DNA of 64,000 bases. Origin: Streptomyces griseosporeus (GTDB lineage: Bacteria; Actinomycetota; Actinomycetes; Streptomycetales; Streptomycetaceae). This document shows positions 29,563 to 38,451 of this stretch, in pieces; position 1 is the stretch's first letter, and every line of letters starts with the position of its first letter. The stretch is from assembly GCF_014656055.1 (NCBI RefSeq), contig NZ_BNBR01000007.1, forward strand, positions 372,001 through 436,000, in the 5' to 3' direction. The notes beneath the pieces are model-generated. The model searched no databases. It was given only the letters and a program-made list of their open reading frames with translations, and was not told where the DNA came from. The translations under genes were made by a program, and so were the position numbers.

Positions 29563-30351
29563 ATGCGCACCGCCCTGCTCCAGAGCTCCGGCCGCCCCGG
29601 CTCGACCGCCGAGAACCTCAAGGTCCTCGACGACGCCGCGGGCCGCGCCGCCGCCGCGGGCGCCGGGCTGCTGGTCGCGCCGGAGATGTTCCTCACCGGG
29701 TACGCGATCGGCGACGACATCGCGCGCCTCGCCGAGCCCGCCGACGGGGACGCGGCCGACGCCGTCGCCGAGATCGCCGGGCGGCACGGCCTCGCCGTCG
29801 CCTACGGCTACCCCGAGCGCGACGGCGAGACCGTCTACAACTCCGCCCAGCTGATCTCCGCCGACGGCACCCGCCTCGCCAACTACCGCAAGACGCACCT
29901 CTTCGGCTGCTTCGAGCGGGACCACTTCACGCCGGGTGAGCAGCCCGTCGTCCAGGCCGAGCTGGACGGCCTCACCGTCGGCATCATGATCTGCTACGAC
30001 GTGGAGTTCCCGGAGAACGTCCGCGCCCACGCCCTGGCCGGCACCGACCTCCTCCTGGTGCCGACCGCGCAGATGCACCCGTTCCACTTCGTCGCCGAGT
30101 CCCTGGTGCCGGTGCGCGCCTGGGAGAACCAGATGTACGTCGCGTACGTCAACCGGGTCGGCCCGGAGGGCGAGTTCGAGTTCGTCGGGCTCTCCACCCT
30201 GGCCGGCCCCGACGGCACCGCCCGCGCCCGCGCAGGCCGCACCGAGCAGCTGGTGTTCGCCGACGCCGACCCGGCGTTCCTGGCCGCCTCCCGGGAGGCG
30301 AACCCCTATCTGGAGGACCGCCGGCCCGGCCTCTACGGCTCCCTCGTCTGA
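29563..30351 (+). CDS. davA: 5-aminovaleramide amidohydrolase (nitrilase superfamily)
   Basis: 262 residues, the length of Pseudomonas DavA. The carbon-nitrogen hydrolase triad is Glu41 (APEMFLTGY), Lys110 (NYRKTHLFG) and Cys144 (IMICYDVEFPEN). It would hydrolyse 5-aminovaleramide to 5-aminovalerate and ammonia, the second step of oxidative lysine breakdown. The assignment rests on overall resemblance to DavA as I remember it and on the adjacent lysine 2-monooxygenase-like gene. Another short aliphatic amide is possible. The next gene is 53 bp downstream. Confidence 0.85.
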   Translation: MRTALLQSSGRPGSTAENLKVLDDAAGRAAAAGAGLLVAPEMFLTGYAIGDDIARLAEPADGDAADAVAEIAGRHGLAVAYGYPERDGETVYNSAQLISADGTRLANYRKTHLFGCFERDHFTPGEQPVVQAELDGLTVGIMICYDVEFPENVRAHALAGTDLLLVPTAQMHPFHFVAESLVPVRAWENQMYVAYVNRVGPEGEFEFVGLSTLAGPDGTARARAGRTEQLVFADADPAFLAASREANPYLEDRRPGLYGSLV

Positions 30352-30404
30352 GCCGCCGGAATAACCTCCCCCAGTTTTCGTTTCGCGCAAGGAGTCCGTA
30401 CCCC

Positions 30405-32102
30405 ATGACGTCCACGGTGCCCAACGCCGTCGAGCACACCGACGAGCAGCAGCCGCCGATCACCATGTTCGGCCCGGACTTCCCCTACGCCTACGACGAC
30501 TTCCTCGCCCACCCGGCGGGCCTCGGCCAGATACCCGCGACCGAGCACGGCACCGAGGTCGCGATCATCGGCGGCGGCCTGTCCGGCATCGTCGCCGCGT
30601 ACGAGCTGATGAAGATGGGCCTCAAGCCCGTCGTCTACGAGGCCGACCAGATCGGCGGCCGGCTGCGCACCGTCGGCTTCGACGGCTGCGACGAGTCCCT
30701 CAACTGCGAGCTGGGCGCGATGCGCTTCCCGCCCTCCTCCACCGCCCTCCAGCACTACATCGACCTGGTCGGTCTGGAGACCAGGCCCTTCCCGAACCCG
30801 CTCGCCGAGGCCACCCCGTCGACCGTCGTCGACCTCAAGGGCGAGTCGCACTACGCCGAGACCATCGACGACCTGCCCCAGGTGTACCGGGACGTCGCCG
30901 AGGCCTGGAACAAGTGCCTGGAGGAGGGCGCCGACTTCTCCGACATGAACCGCGCCATGCGCGAGCGGGACGTCCCGCGCATCCGCGAGATCTGGGCCAA
31001 GCTCGTCGAGAAGCTCGACAACCAGACCTTCTACGGCTTCCTCTGCGACTCCGAGGCCTTCAAGTCCTTCCGGCACCGCGAGATCTTCGGCCAGGTCGGC
31101 TTCGGCACCGGCGGCTGGGACACCGACTTCCCCAACTCCATCCTGGAGATCCTGCGCGTCGTCTACACCGAGGCCGACGACCACCACCGCGGCATCGTCG
31201 GCGGCTCCCAGCAGCTTCCGTTGCGCCTGTGGGAGCGCGAGCCGGAGAAGATCGTGCACTGGCCGTACGGCACGTCGCTCGCCTCGCTGCACGAGGGCGG
31301 CAAGCCGCTGCCGGCCGTGACCCGGCTGCACCGCACCGCCGGCAACCGCATCACCGTGACCGACGCCAACGGCGACATCCGCACCTACCGGGCGGCCATC
31401 TTCACGGCCCAGTCCTGGATGCTGCTGTCGAAGATCCAGTGCGACGACTCGCTCTTCCCGATCGACCACTGGACCGCCATCGAGCGCACCCACTACATGG
31501 AGTCCTCCAAGCTCTTCGTCCCGGTCGACCGGCCGTTCTGGCTGGACAAGGACGAGGAGACCGGCCGGGACGTCATGTCGATGACGCTCACCGACCGCAT
31601 GACCCGCGGCACCTACCTGCTCGACAACGGCCCCGACCAGCCTGCCGTCATCTGCCTGTCGTACACCTGGTGCGACGACAGCCTGAAGTGGCTGCCGCTG
31701 TCCGCGAACGAGCGGATGGAGGTCATGCTGAAGTCGCTGTCGGAGATCTATCCGAAGGTCGACATCCGCAAGCACATCATCGGCAACCCGGTGACGGTCT
31801 CCTGGGAGAACGAGCCCTACTTCATGGGCGCGTTCAAGGCCAACCTGCCCGGCCACTACCGCTACCAGCGGCGCCTGTTCACGCACTTCATGCAGGACCG
31901 GCTGCCCGAGGACAAGCGGGGCATATTCCTCGCCGGCGACGACATCTCCTGGACGGCCGGCTGGGCCGAGGGCGCCGTGCAGACCGCGCTCAACGCCGTC
32001 TGGGGGGTCATGCACCACCTGGGCGGGGAGACCGACGCGGCCAACCCCGGCCCCGGTGACGTCTACGACGAGATCGCGCCGGTCGAGCTGCCCGAGGACT
32101 GA
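30405..32102 (+). CDS. davB: L-lysine 2-monooxygenase (flavin amine oxidase family)
   Basis: 565 residues with AAGGAG before the ATG. The N-terminal ITMFGPDFPYAYDDFLAHPAGLG and the FAD-binding VAIIGGGLSGIVAAYELMK (Gly motif at residues 56-61) are followed by IGGRLRTVGF. The C-terminal FAD motif is IFLAGDDISWTAGWAEGAVQTALNAVW. The pattern matches Pseudomonas DavB, which converts lysine to 5-aminovaleramide and CO2. Tryptophan and phenylalanine 2-monooxygenases are more distant relatives. Pairing with davA and linkage to a CAT permease support lysine as substrate. Confidence 0.85.
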   Translation: MTSTVPNAVEHTDEQQPPITMFGPDFPYAYDDFLAHPAGLGQIPATEHGTEVAIIGGGLSGIVAAYELMKMGLKPVVYEADQIGGRLRTVGFDGCDESLNCELGAMRFPPSSTALQHYIDLVGLETRPFPNPLAEATPSTVVDLKGESHYAETIDDLPQVYRDVAEAWNKCLEEGADFSDMNRAMRERDVPRIREIWAKLVEKLDNQTFYGFLCDSEAFKSFRHREIFGQVGFGTGGWDTDFPNSILEILRVVYTEADDHHRGIVGGSQQLPLRLWEREPEKIVHWPYGTSLASLHEGGKPLPAVTRLHRTAGNRITVTDANGDIRTYRAAIFTAQSWMLLSKIQCDDSLFPIDHWTAIERTHYMESSKLFVPVDRPFWLDKDEETGRDVMSMTLTDRMTRGTYLLDNGPDQPAVICLSYTWCDDSLKWLPLSANERMEVMLKSLSEIYPKVDIRKHIIGNPVTVSWENEPYFMGAFKANLPGHYRYQRRLFTHFMQDRLPEDKRGIFLAGDDISWTAGWAEGAVQTALNAVWGVMHHLGGETDAANPGPGDVYDEIAPVELPED

Positions 32103-32129
32103 CGGTCCCGGGGGCGCGCGCCGCGCGGG

Positions 32130-33059
32130 CTACAGTCCGGCGGCGCGCGCCTTCTCGTACACCTCCGCGGCGACGTCCTTCAGCTCCTGGGCGTCGCGCG
32201 GAGTCGTCTGCAGGTCGATCAGGACCTCGTCCATGCCGACCTCGGCGTGCGCGGCGAGGTCCTCGACGATCTGCTCCACGCTGCCCTGGAAGGGCTGCCG
32301 GTCGTCGCCGTCGTACGGCTTCGCCGAGTACAGGGCGTTCACCCGCGGCACCCGAAGGATCGGCTGGGAGCGGCCGCGCTCGGCGGCGATGTCCTGCAGC
32401 CGCTGCCAGCCGTCGGCGTAGGCCGCCGCGCCCATCGCGACCGGGATCCAGCCGTCGCCGTGGTCCACGAGCCGGGCCAGCGCCTTCGGGCCGGACGCCG
32501 CCACCAGGACCGGGATCGGGTGGGCCGGCTTCGGGCCGACCACCGCCGCGTCGACCGTCGCGAGCCGGCCCTCGTAGGAGACCGGGTCGGGGCCCCACAC
32601 GGCCCGGCACACGTCGATCGTCTCGTGCAGCGTCCGGCTGCGTTCCCCGTACGGCGTCGCGGACGCGGCCGCGAACTCGTCGGTGGACCAGCCCGAGCCC
32701 AGCCCCGCGATCACCCGGCCGCCGCTCGCCGCGTCCAGCGTGGCCAGCGCCTTGGCGAGCTGGAAGGCCCCGTGCAGCGGCGCGACGACGATGCCCGTGC
32801 CGAGCCGGACCCGCTCGGTGACCGCGGCGGCCAGCGTCAGCGTGACCAGGGGGTGGGCCAGCCCCTTGTACGAGTCCGGCCAGGGCAGGCCGGGAATGCC
32901 GTACAGGCCCTGCGTCGGGTTCTCCGGGACCAGGGCCCGCTCGTACACCCAGACGCTGTCGTAGCCGATCCGCTCCGCTGTGCGCGCCACGTCCGTGACG
33001 TCGCGGGCGAGGTCGTACTGCCGGTGCTGGGGAAGACCGAGTCCGAGACGAACGGCCAT
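32130..33059 (-). CDS. LLM-class flavin/F420-dependent oxidoreductase
   Basis: 309 residues from ATG 33059, with AAGGAG 7 bp upstream. The luciferase-like barrel is clear: RLGLGLPQHRQYDLARDV, ERIGYDSVWVYERAL, LGTGIVVAPLHGAFQLAKALATLD and GLGSGWSTDEF. In actinobacteria many such proteins use coenzyme F420. The substrate cannot be inferred. It is convergent with davB (27 bp between stops) and not obviously part of the lysine set. Confidence 0.88.
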   Translation of the reverse strand: MAVRLGLGLPQHRQYDLARDVTDVARTAERIGYDSVWVYERALVPENPTQGLYGIPGLPWPDSYKGLAHPLVTLTLAAAVTERVRLGTGIVVAPLHGAFQLAKALATLDAASGGRVIAGLGSGWSTDEFAAASATPYGERSRTLHETIDVCRAVWGPDPVSYEGRLATVDAAVVGPKPAHPIPVLVAASGPKALARLVDHGDGWIPVAMGAAAYADGWQRLQDIAAERGRSQPILRVPRVNALYSAKPYDGDDRQPFQGSVEQIVEDLAAHAEVGMDEVLIDLQTTPRDAQELKDVAAEVYEKARAAGL

Positions 33060-33137
33060 GGCACTGCTCCTTCGCGCGTCGGTGTGCCCCATCGGCCAAC
33101 GTACAGCGGGCCGGGGCGGGCGCCAGTCGGGGCGGGA

Positions 33138-33824
33138 TCAGTCGGGCAGCGGGGTGAGCAGCATGCGGCCCGCGAACCCCACGGCCGCGTCCAGCCGGTC
33201 GGTGAACTCCACGGCCACATCGGGCAGTTCACGCAGCGCCCAGAGCGCGCGGGCCGCCGCCCAGGTGGCGTCCCGGGCCCGCTCCAGACTCCAGGAGGCC
33301 AGCAGATGGGTGAGCGGGTCGGCGATCTGGAGCAGGTCGGGACCCGGCATCAGATCCTCGCGGATGCGCTCCTCCAGCGACACGAGGAGGTCGCCCACCC
33401 GGTCGAACTCGTCCTCCAGCTCGGCGGGAGCGCAGCCGAGGGTACGGCAGGCGTCCACCACGGCGAGCGCCAGGTCGTGGCCGATGTGCGCGTTGATACC
33501 GGCGAGGGCGAACTGCAGCGGCCGTACCCCGGGATGGCGGCGGAACTGCAGCAGCGGCCGCCAGCAGGCGGGCGGACGGCGGTCCTCCCCGGGGGGTTCC
33601 ACCGCCGTCAGGTACCGCTCCGCGAACCGTACGTCCAGCGTGATCGCCGCCCGCGCGTCGGCGAAGGAGCCGGTGTCGATCCGCCGGTCCACGGCCTGGG
33701 TGACCGCGAGATAGACGCGGTTGAACACCGCGACCCCGTCCCGGGCCGGAAGCGCCGCGTCCAGGGCCCGCATCCGGGAGACCACCGCGTCGACGGGAGT
33801 GGTGAAGTGTTCCAACTGCGCCAT
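33138..33824 (-). CDS. DUF5995-like helical protein of unknown function
   Basis: 228 residues, largely alpha-helical. Recognisable parts are FNRVYLAVTQAVD, FAERYLTAVEP and the conserved-looking LQFALAGINAHIGHDLALAVV, where two His and Asn residues could bind a metal or cofactor. I recall this pattern from DUF5995 proteins but cannot assign a function. It is upstream of, and on the same strand as, the oxidoreductase gene, 78 bp apart. Confidence 0.75.
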   Translation of the reverse strand: MAQLEHFTTPVDAVVSRMRALDAALPARDGVAVFNRVYLAVTQAVDRRIDTGSFADARAAITLDVRFAERYLTAVEPPGEDRRPPACWRPLLQFRRHPGVRPLQFALAGINAHIGHDLALAVVDACRTLGCAPAELEDEFDRVGDLLVSLEERIREDLMPGPDLLQIADPLTHLLASWSLERARDATWAAARALWALRELPDVAVEFTDRLDAAVGFAGRMLLTPLPD

Positions 33825-34034
33825 GGCGGAAGGGTCCCAGCCCTAGGCTTGCCGTGGTGGCGGCGGGCCGTGCGCTTCCCCGGAACGGGGTAACGCACAC
33901 GTCGCACGGAAGAGTGAACCACCGGGGGGTGGCCGTCCCGCGGACCCGATCGCCGCGGCGGCGGGGGCAGGACGACCGGGCAGGGCCGGCAGGCGGTGCC
34001 CGGCGGACAGGAACGACGAGGGGGAGAAGCGACC

Positions 34035-35246
34035 GTGCCAGGCTCACGTGCCCAGCGGCTGGCCGCGCGCCGGGCGCGGCGCAGGCAGGGCGCCCGCCGC
34101 GGCGCCATGGTGACGGCGGCGTCCGTGGTGGTCGCGGTCGGCGCCGCGACCGGGATGATCACCGCGCTCGACGACCGGCAGGGCACGGACGAGGCCCGGC
34201 CGGCGGTCAGCGAGTCGCCGTCCACGGACCCGCTGCCCTTCGTGCCGCCCTCGCCGTCCCCGTCCCCGTCCCCGTCGCCCTCGCCGAGCCGGGGCGCCCT
34301 CTCGCCCTCGCCGACACGGACGGCGACGCCCACGCCATCGCGGAGCGGGCAGAAGACCGAGCAGCGCCGGGCCGCCGCGCCCGGCCGGCTCTACCGCCAC
34401 CCCGCCTCCCAGGTCCTCGACTGGGTGCGCGCCCACCCGGGCGACCCTCGGACACCGGTCATCGCGTCACGCATCGCGGACCAGCCGGCGGCGGTCTGGT
34501 TCGCCGACTTCCAGCCGGAGACCGTCGCCTCCCGGGTCCGCGCGGTCACCTCGGGCGCCGCCGCGCAGGGCCGGGTGCCGGTGCTGGTGGCGTACGCGAT
34601 CCCGGACCGCGACTGCGGCGGCGCCTCCCAGGGCGGCGCGCCCGACCTCGGCGCCTACGACGGCTGGATCGACGCGTTCGCCGCCGGGCTGGGCTCCGGT
34701 GAGGTCGTCGTCGTCCTGGAACCCGACTCGATCGCCCAGTCCGAGTGCCTGTCCGCCGGCGACCGCGCCGCCCGCTTCGCCTCACTGGCCCGTGCCGGCC
34801 GTGTGATGAAGGCGGCGAACCCGCGGGCCCGGGTCTACTACGACGCCGGTCACTCCGGCTGGCACCCGGCGGCGAAGCAGGCGGCGCTGCTGCGGCAGGC
34901 CGGTGCCGCTTCGGCCGCCTCCTCCGACGGCATCTTCAGCAACGTCTCCAACTTCCACCGCACGGCCGACGAGATCGCCTACGACCGTGCCGTCCTCGAC
35001 GCGCTCGGCGGTCCCGCCTCACTGGGCGCCGTGATCGACACCAGCCGCAACGGCGCCGGCGCGCCGCCCGACGGCGAGTGGTGCGACCCGGCCGGCCGCA
35101 AGCTGGGCCGCACCCCGACGCTGGCCACCGGGGAGGCGCGCATCGACGCCTACCTGTGGGTGAAGCTGCCGGGGGAGTCGGACGGCTGCTCGGGGGAGCC
35201 GGGCGAGTTCACGGCGTCGTACGCCTACGACTTGGCGTCGTCGTAG
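34035..35246 (+). CDS. Secreted or membrane-anchored glycoside hydrolase family 6 (cellulase)
   Basis: 403 residues from GTG 34035, with GGGGAGAAG 6 bp upstream. A basic N-terminus leads into one hydrophobic helix (about residues 24-45; no clear cleavage site). A Pro-Ser linker (SPSPSPSPSPSPS) follows, then the catalytic domain. GH6 signatures are VLVAYAIPDRDCGG and VVVVLEPDSIAQ, with catalytic Asp in each, and the C-terminal YLWVKLPGESDG. It cleaves beta-1,4-glucan by inversion. No CebR-type operator was seen upstream. Its last 22 bp overlap the convergent permease gene. Confidence 0.9.
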   Translation: MPGSRAQRLAARRARRRQGARRGAMVTAASVVVAVGAATGMITALDDRQGTDEARPAVSESPSTDPLPFVPPSPSPSPSPSPSPSRGALSPSPTRTATPTPSRSGQKTEQRRAAAPGRLYRHPASQVLDWVRAHPGDPRTPVIASRIADQPAAVWFADFQPETVASRVRAVTSGAAAQGRVPVLVAYAIPDRDCGGASQGGAPDLGAYDGWIDAFAAGLGSGEVVVVLEPDSIAQSECLSAGDRAARFASLARAGRVMKAANPRARVYYDAGHSGWHPAAKQAALLRQAGAASAASSDGIFSNVSNFHRTADEIAYDRAVLDALGGPASLGAVIDTSRNGAGAPPDGEWCDPAGRKLGRTPTLATGEARIDAYLWVKLPGESDGCSGEPGEFTASYAYDLASS

Positions 35247-36607
35247 CGGGAGGTGCCCTCGTCCAGCAGCGGCTCCTGCGTCTTGAGGTGCGCGGGCGCG
35301 AAGGCGCGCAGTGCGTGGTAGCCGGTGATGACGACGATCGTGCCGAGCGCGATGCCGCTGAGCGAGAACGTGTCGGTGAACTTCATGGTCACGTTGCCGA
35401 CGCCGATGATGATGCCCGCGGCGGCGGGGACGAGGTTCAGCGGGTTGCGCAGGTCCACCCGGGCGTTGGTCCAGATCTGGGCGCCGAGCAGGCCGATCAT
35501 GCCGTAGAGGATGACGGTGATGCCGCCGAGCACGCCACCCGGGATCGCGGCGACGACCGCGCCGAACTTCGGGCACAGGCCGAACAGCAGGGCGAAGCCG
35601 GCGGCGGCCCAGTAGGCGGCGGTGGAGTAGACGCGGGTCGCGGCCATCACGCCGATGTTCTCGGAGTAGGTGGTGGTGGGCGGGCCGCCGACCGCGGTGG
35701 AGAGCATCGAGCCGATGCCGTCGGCGGAGATCGCGGTGCCCAGCTTGTCGTCGAGCGGGTCGCCGGTCATCTCGCCGACCGCCTTGACGTGCCCGGCGTT
35801 CTCGGCGACCAGGGCGATGACGACGGGCAGCGCGACGAGGATCGCCGACCACTGGAAGGACGGCCCGTGCAGGTGCGGCAGGCCGATCCAGTCGGCCTTC
35901 GACACGGCGGAGAGGTCGAGCCGCCAGTGGTCGGTGAGCTTGCCGCTCGCGTCCACCGAGTGGATCTTGCCGAAGATCCGGTCGAACGCCCAGGAGATGC
36001 CGTAGCCGAAGACCAGCCCGAGGAAGATGGCGATCCGGGACCAGAAGCCGCGCAGGCAGACCACGGCCAGGCCGGTGAAGAGCATCACCAGCAGGGCGGT
36101 CCACTGGTCCTGCGGCCAGTACGTCGAGGCGGTGACCGGGGCCAGGTTGAAGCCGATCAGCATCACCACCGCGCCGGTGACGATCGGCGGCATCGCGGCG
36201 TGGATGATCCGCGCCCCGAACCGCTGCACCGCGAGCCCGACGAGGAACAGCACCGCACCGACCACGAGGACCGCGCCGGTGACGGTGGCGCTGGTGCCGC
36301 CCTGGGCGCGGATCACCGCGGCCACGCCGACGAAGGACAGCGAGCAGCCCAGGTAGCTGGGGATCCGGCCGCGGGTGGCGAGCAGGAAGACGATCGTCGC
36401 CACGCCGGACATCATGATCGCGAGGTTGGGGTCCAGCCCCATGAGCACCGGGGCGACGAAGGACGCGCCGAACATCGCGACCACGTGCTGGGCGCCCAGT
36501 CCGATCGTGCGCGGCCAGGTCAGCCGTTCGTCGGGGCGGACGACCGCGCCGGGGGCCGGGGTGCGTCCGTCGCCGCCGTGCAGTTTCCAGCGGACGCCGA
36601 GATCCAT
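35225..36607 (-). CDS. NCS2-family uracil/xanthine permease
   Basis: 460 residues from ATG 36607; upstream in-frame starts fall in the neighbour's promoter. The N-terminal RWKLHGGDGRTPAPGAVV is typical of actinobacterial UraA-like carriers. Core motifs are GLGAQHVVAMFGASFVAPVLM, PPIVTGAVVMLIGFNL, VALVAENAGHVKAV and the NCS2 signature SADGIGSMLSTAVGGPP. About 14 membrane helices are expected, with proton-coupled uptake of uracil or a purine. It is far from the pyr cluster and has no visible PyrR-type leader. Confidence 0.9.
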   Translation of the reverse strand: MDLGVRWKLHGGDGRTPAPGAVVRPDERLTWPRTIGLGAQHVVAMFGASFVAPVLMGLDPNLAIMMSGVATIVFLLATRGRIPSYLGCSLSFVGVAAVIRAQGGTSATVTGAVLVVGAVLFLVGLAVQRFGARIIHAAMPPIVTGAVVMLIGFNLAPVTASTYWPQDQWTALLVMLFTGLAVVCLRGFWSRIAIFLGLVFGYGISWAFDRIFGKIHSVDASGKLTDHWRLDLSAVSKADWIGLPHLHGPSFQWSAILVALPVVIALVAENAGHVKAVGEMTGDPLDDKLGTAISADGIGSMLSTAVGGPPTTTYSENIGVMAATRVYSTAAYWAAAGFALLFGLCPKFGAVVAAIPGGVLGGITVILYGMIGLLGAQIWTNARVDLRNPLNLVPAAAGIIIGVGNVTMKFTDTFSLSGIALGTIVVITGYHALRAFAPAHLKTQEPLLDEGTSRYDDAKS

Positions 36608-36684
36608 GTGCTGTTTCGCTTTCGTCGTGCGGGCGGGGGGCCGCCGACCATTGTCCCCGCTCAGAAGCATGGTGAGCGCCCGCT

Positions 36685-36710
36685 TAGGATGGTAGGTGGT
36701 TGAACCATCC
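36685..36710 (+). promoter_or_regulatory. Promoter-operator of the thioesterase gene
   Basis: A TAGGAT -10-like box (36685-36690) overlaps an inverted repeat GGATGGT/ACCATCC (36687-36693 with 36704-36710) just before the ribosome site. The repeat covers the expected transcription start and so could block it. Confidence 0.4.
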
Positions 36711-36728
36711 ACCACAGGAGACGCACCC

Positions 36729-37190
36729 GTGACCGCCGAAGCCCCGATCGCCCCCGCCCTGTCGTACGGCCGGCTGATCCCCGTCACCGTCCACTTCGAC
36801 GACCTCGACGCGCTCGGTCTGCTGCACAACGCCCGCTACCCGCTGATGGTCGAGCGGGCCTGGGCGGCGCTGTGGCAGGAGCACGGCCTGCGCTTCGAGG
36901 GGGACTGGGCCGCGGCCGGCGACGCCTGCAACGCCGTCAAGGAACTGCGGATCACCTACGAGGCGCCGGTGACCCGGCCCGGCGAGTACTCCGTCCACCT
37001 GTGGCTGGAGCGGCTCGGCACCACCGGCCTGACCTACGGCTTCCGCTTCTGCTCGGCCGACGGCGCCGTCACCTACGCCCACGGCAGCCGGGTGCTGGTC
37101 CGGCTCGACGCGGACACGCTGCGCCCGGCGCCGTGGAGCGACCGGTTCAGGGCCGCGGGTCGGGAACTGCTGCGTCCGACGGACGGCTGA
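36729..37190 (+). CDS. Hotdog-fold acyl-CoA thioesterase
   Basis: 153 residues from GTG 36729, with CAGGAG 8 bp upstream; a GTG at 36696 lies inside the operator and is unlikely. The 4HBT-type motif VHFDDLDALGLLHNARYPLMVERA contains the catalytic Asp and the helix start. Strands such as ELRITYEAPVTRPGEY and GLTYGFRFCSADG complete the fold. It would hydrolyse an acyl-CoA thioester; chain length unknown. The last 44 bp overlap the convergent MFS gene. Confidence 0.85.
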   Translation: MTAEAPIAPALSYGRLIPVTVHFDDLDALGLLHNARYPLMVERAWAALWQEHGLRFEGDWAAAGDACNAVKELRITYEAPVTRPGEYSVHLWLERLGTTGLTYGFRFCSADGAVTYAHGSRVLVRLDADTLRPAPWSDRFRAAGRELLRPTDG

Positions 37191-38361
37191 CCTTCGGCCG
37201 GTTGCGGTCGCCCGCCCGCAGCACGCCCGCGAACCCCACCAGCCCGAAGGCCAGCAGCGTCACCAGCCCGAACGACACCACCAGGCTGGTCGCCTGGGCG
37301 AGCCCGCCGATCGCGCTCGGCGCGACCAGGCCCGAGGTGTACGTGATGGTGGCGACGCCCGCGATGGCCTGGCTCGGGTTCGGGCCGCTGCGGCCCGCCG
37401 CCGCGAAGCACAGCGGCACGACGACCGCGATGCCGAGACCCATCAGCGCGAACCCGGTCATCGCCGCCGCCGGATGCCCGGAGACCACGATCAGCAGGCC
37501 GCCGAGGACGGCGAGCACACCGCCCGCGCGCACGGTGCGCACCGAGCCGAAGCGGTCCACCACCTTGTCGCCCGCGATCCGGGCCACGGCCATGGTCAGG
37601 GTGAAGCCGGTCGTGCACGCCGCGGCGAGCCCGGCCGAGGTCTCCAGCTGGTCGCGCAGGTAGACCGCCGACCAGTCCAGGCTCGCGCCCTCGGCGAACA
37701 CCGCGCAGAACCCGACCGCGCCGATGAGCAGCGCGGACTTCGGCGGCAGCGCGAACCGCGGCGGCGGCTCCTCGTCCTCGGCCGGCTGGAGGTCCAGCAC
37801 CCAGGAACAGGCGGCCACGCCGAGCACGGTCAGCACGGCCGCCGCCAGCGTGTGGTGCAGCCGGGCGTCCGAGCCGAGGTGCGCGGCGAGCGTGCCCGCC
37901 GCCGAGCCCGCCAGGGCGCCCGCGCTCCACATGCCGTGCAGGCCGGACATGATCGAGCGGCCCAGCCTGTTCTCCACCTCCACGCCGAGCGCGTTCATCG
38001 CCACGTCCGCCATGCCGGCGGTCGCGCCGTAGGTGAACAGCGCCAGGCAGAGGGTGAGCAGGTTGGGGGAGAGGGCCGGCAGGGTCAGCGACAGGGTCCA
38101 CAGCGCGATCAGGCCGCGCAGGGCGTTGCGCGCGCCGAACGTGTGGCTGATCCGCCCCGCGAGCGGCATCGCCACGGACGCGCCGAGTGCCGGGAAGGCG
38201 AGCGCGAGCCCCAGCTGGCCGGCGCTCACCCCGGCGTGGTCCTGGATCCACGGCACCCGCGTCGCGAACGACCCGGTCACCGCGCCGTGCACGGCGAACA
38301 CGGCGGCCACGGCGTACCGGGCCCGCCGCACATCGCGTTGCTCGTAGGACACTGCCTCCAT
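37147..38361 (-). CDS. MFS transporter, YbjJ-like
   Basis: 404 residues with about 12 helices. The start AVAAVFAVHGAVTGSFATRVPWIQD resembles the YbjJ/FucP-like MFS branch. Residues about 115-135 (YGATAGMADVAMNALGVEVE) and the second-half motif MAVARIAGDKVVDRFGSVR fit the family. Substrate unknown, perhaps a sugar or small metabolite. It is divergent from a ROK-family gene across a perfect palindrome, so it is the likely target of that regulator. Confidence 0.86.
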   Translation of the reverse strand: MEAVSYEQRDVRRARYAVAAVFAVHGAVTGSFATRVPWIQDHAGVSAGQLGLALAFPALGASVAMPLAGRISHTFGARNALRGLIALWTLSLTLPALSPNLLTLCLALFTYGATAGMADVAMNALGVEVENRLGRSIMSGLHGMWSAGALAGSAAGTLAAHLGSDARLHHTLAAAVLTVLGVAACSWVLDLQPAEDEEPPPRFALPPKSALLIGAVGFCAVFAEGASLDWSAVYLRDQLETSAGLAAACTTGFTLTMAVARIAGDKVVDRFGSVRTVRAGGVLAVLGGLLIVVSGHPAAAMTGFALMGLGIAVVVPLCFAAAGRSGPNPSQAIAGVATITYTSGLVAPSAIGGLAQATSLVVSFGLVTLLAFGLVGFAGVLRAGDRNRPKVSRPSDAAVPDPRP

Positions 38362-38416
38362 GTTCCCGCCCCTCCGCCTGCCTGCTCGGTGCCTTCTGCA
38401 CCGGTCCGTGCGTAAA

Positions 38417-38439
38417 CTATCAGGAACCCTGCCTGATAG
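38417..38439. promoter_or_regulatory. Perfect palindrome between the MFS and ROK genes
   Basis: CTATCAGG (38417-38424) and CCTGATAG (38432-38439) are exact inverted repeats around a 7-bp spacer, in the 90-bp divergent intergenic region. The TAAACT next to the left arm and TAGATA next to the right arm could be -10 elements facing each way. It is a strong operator candidate for the ROK protein. Confidence 0.7.
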
Positions 38440-38451
38440 ATAGCGGATACG

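Noticed and set aside
34200..34340. Short repeats resembling a CRISPR or minisatellite in the GH6 gene
   Set aside because: They encode the Pro-Ser linker between the membrane segment and the catalytic domain. The similar run at 42130-42200 encodes the Thr-Pro linker of the chitinase.
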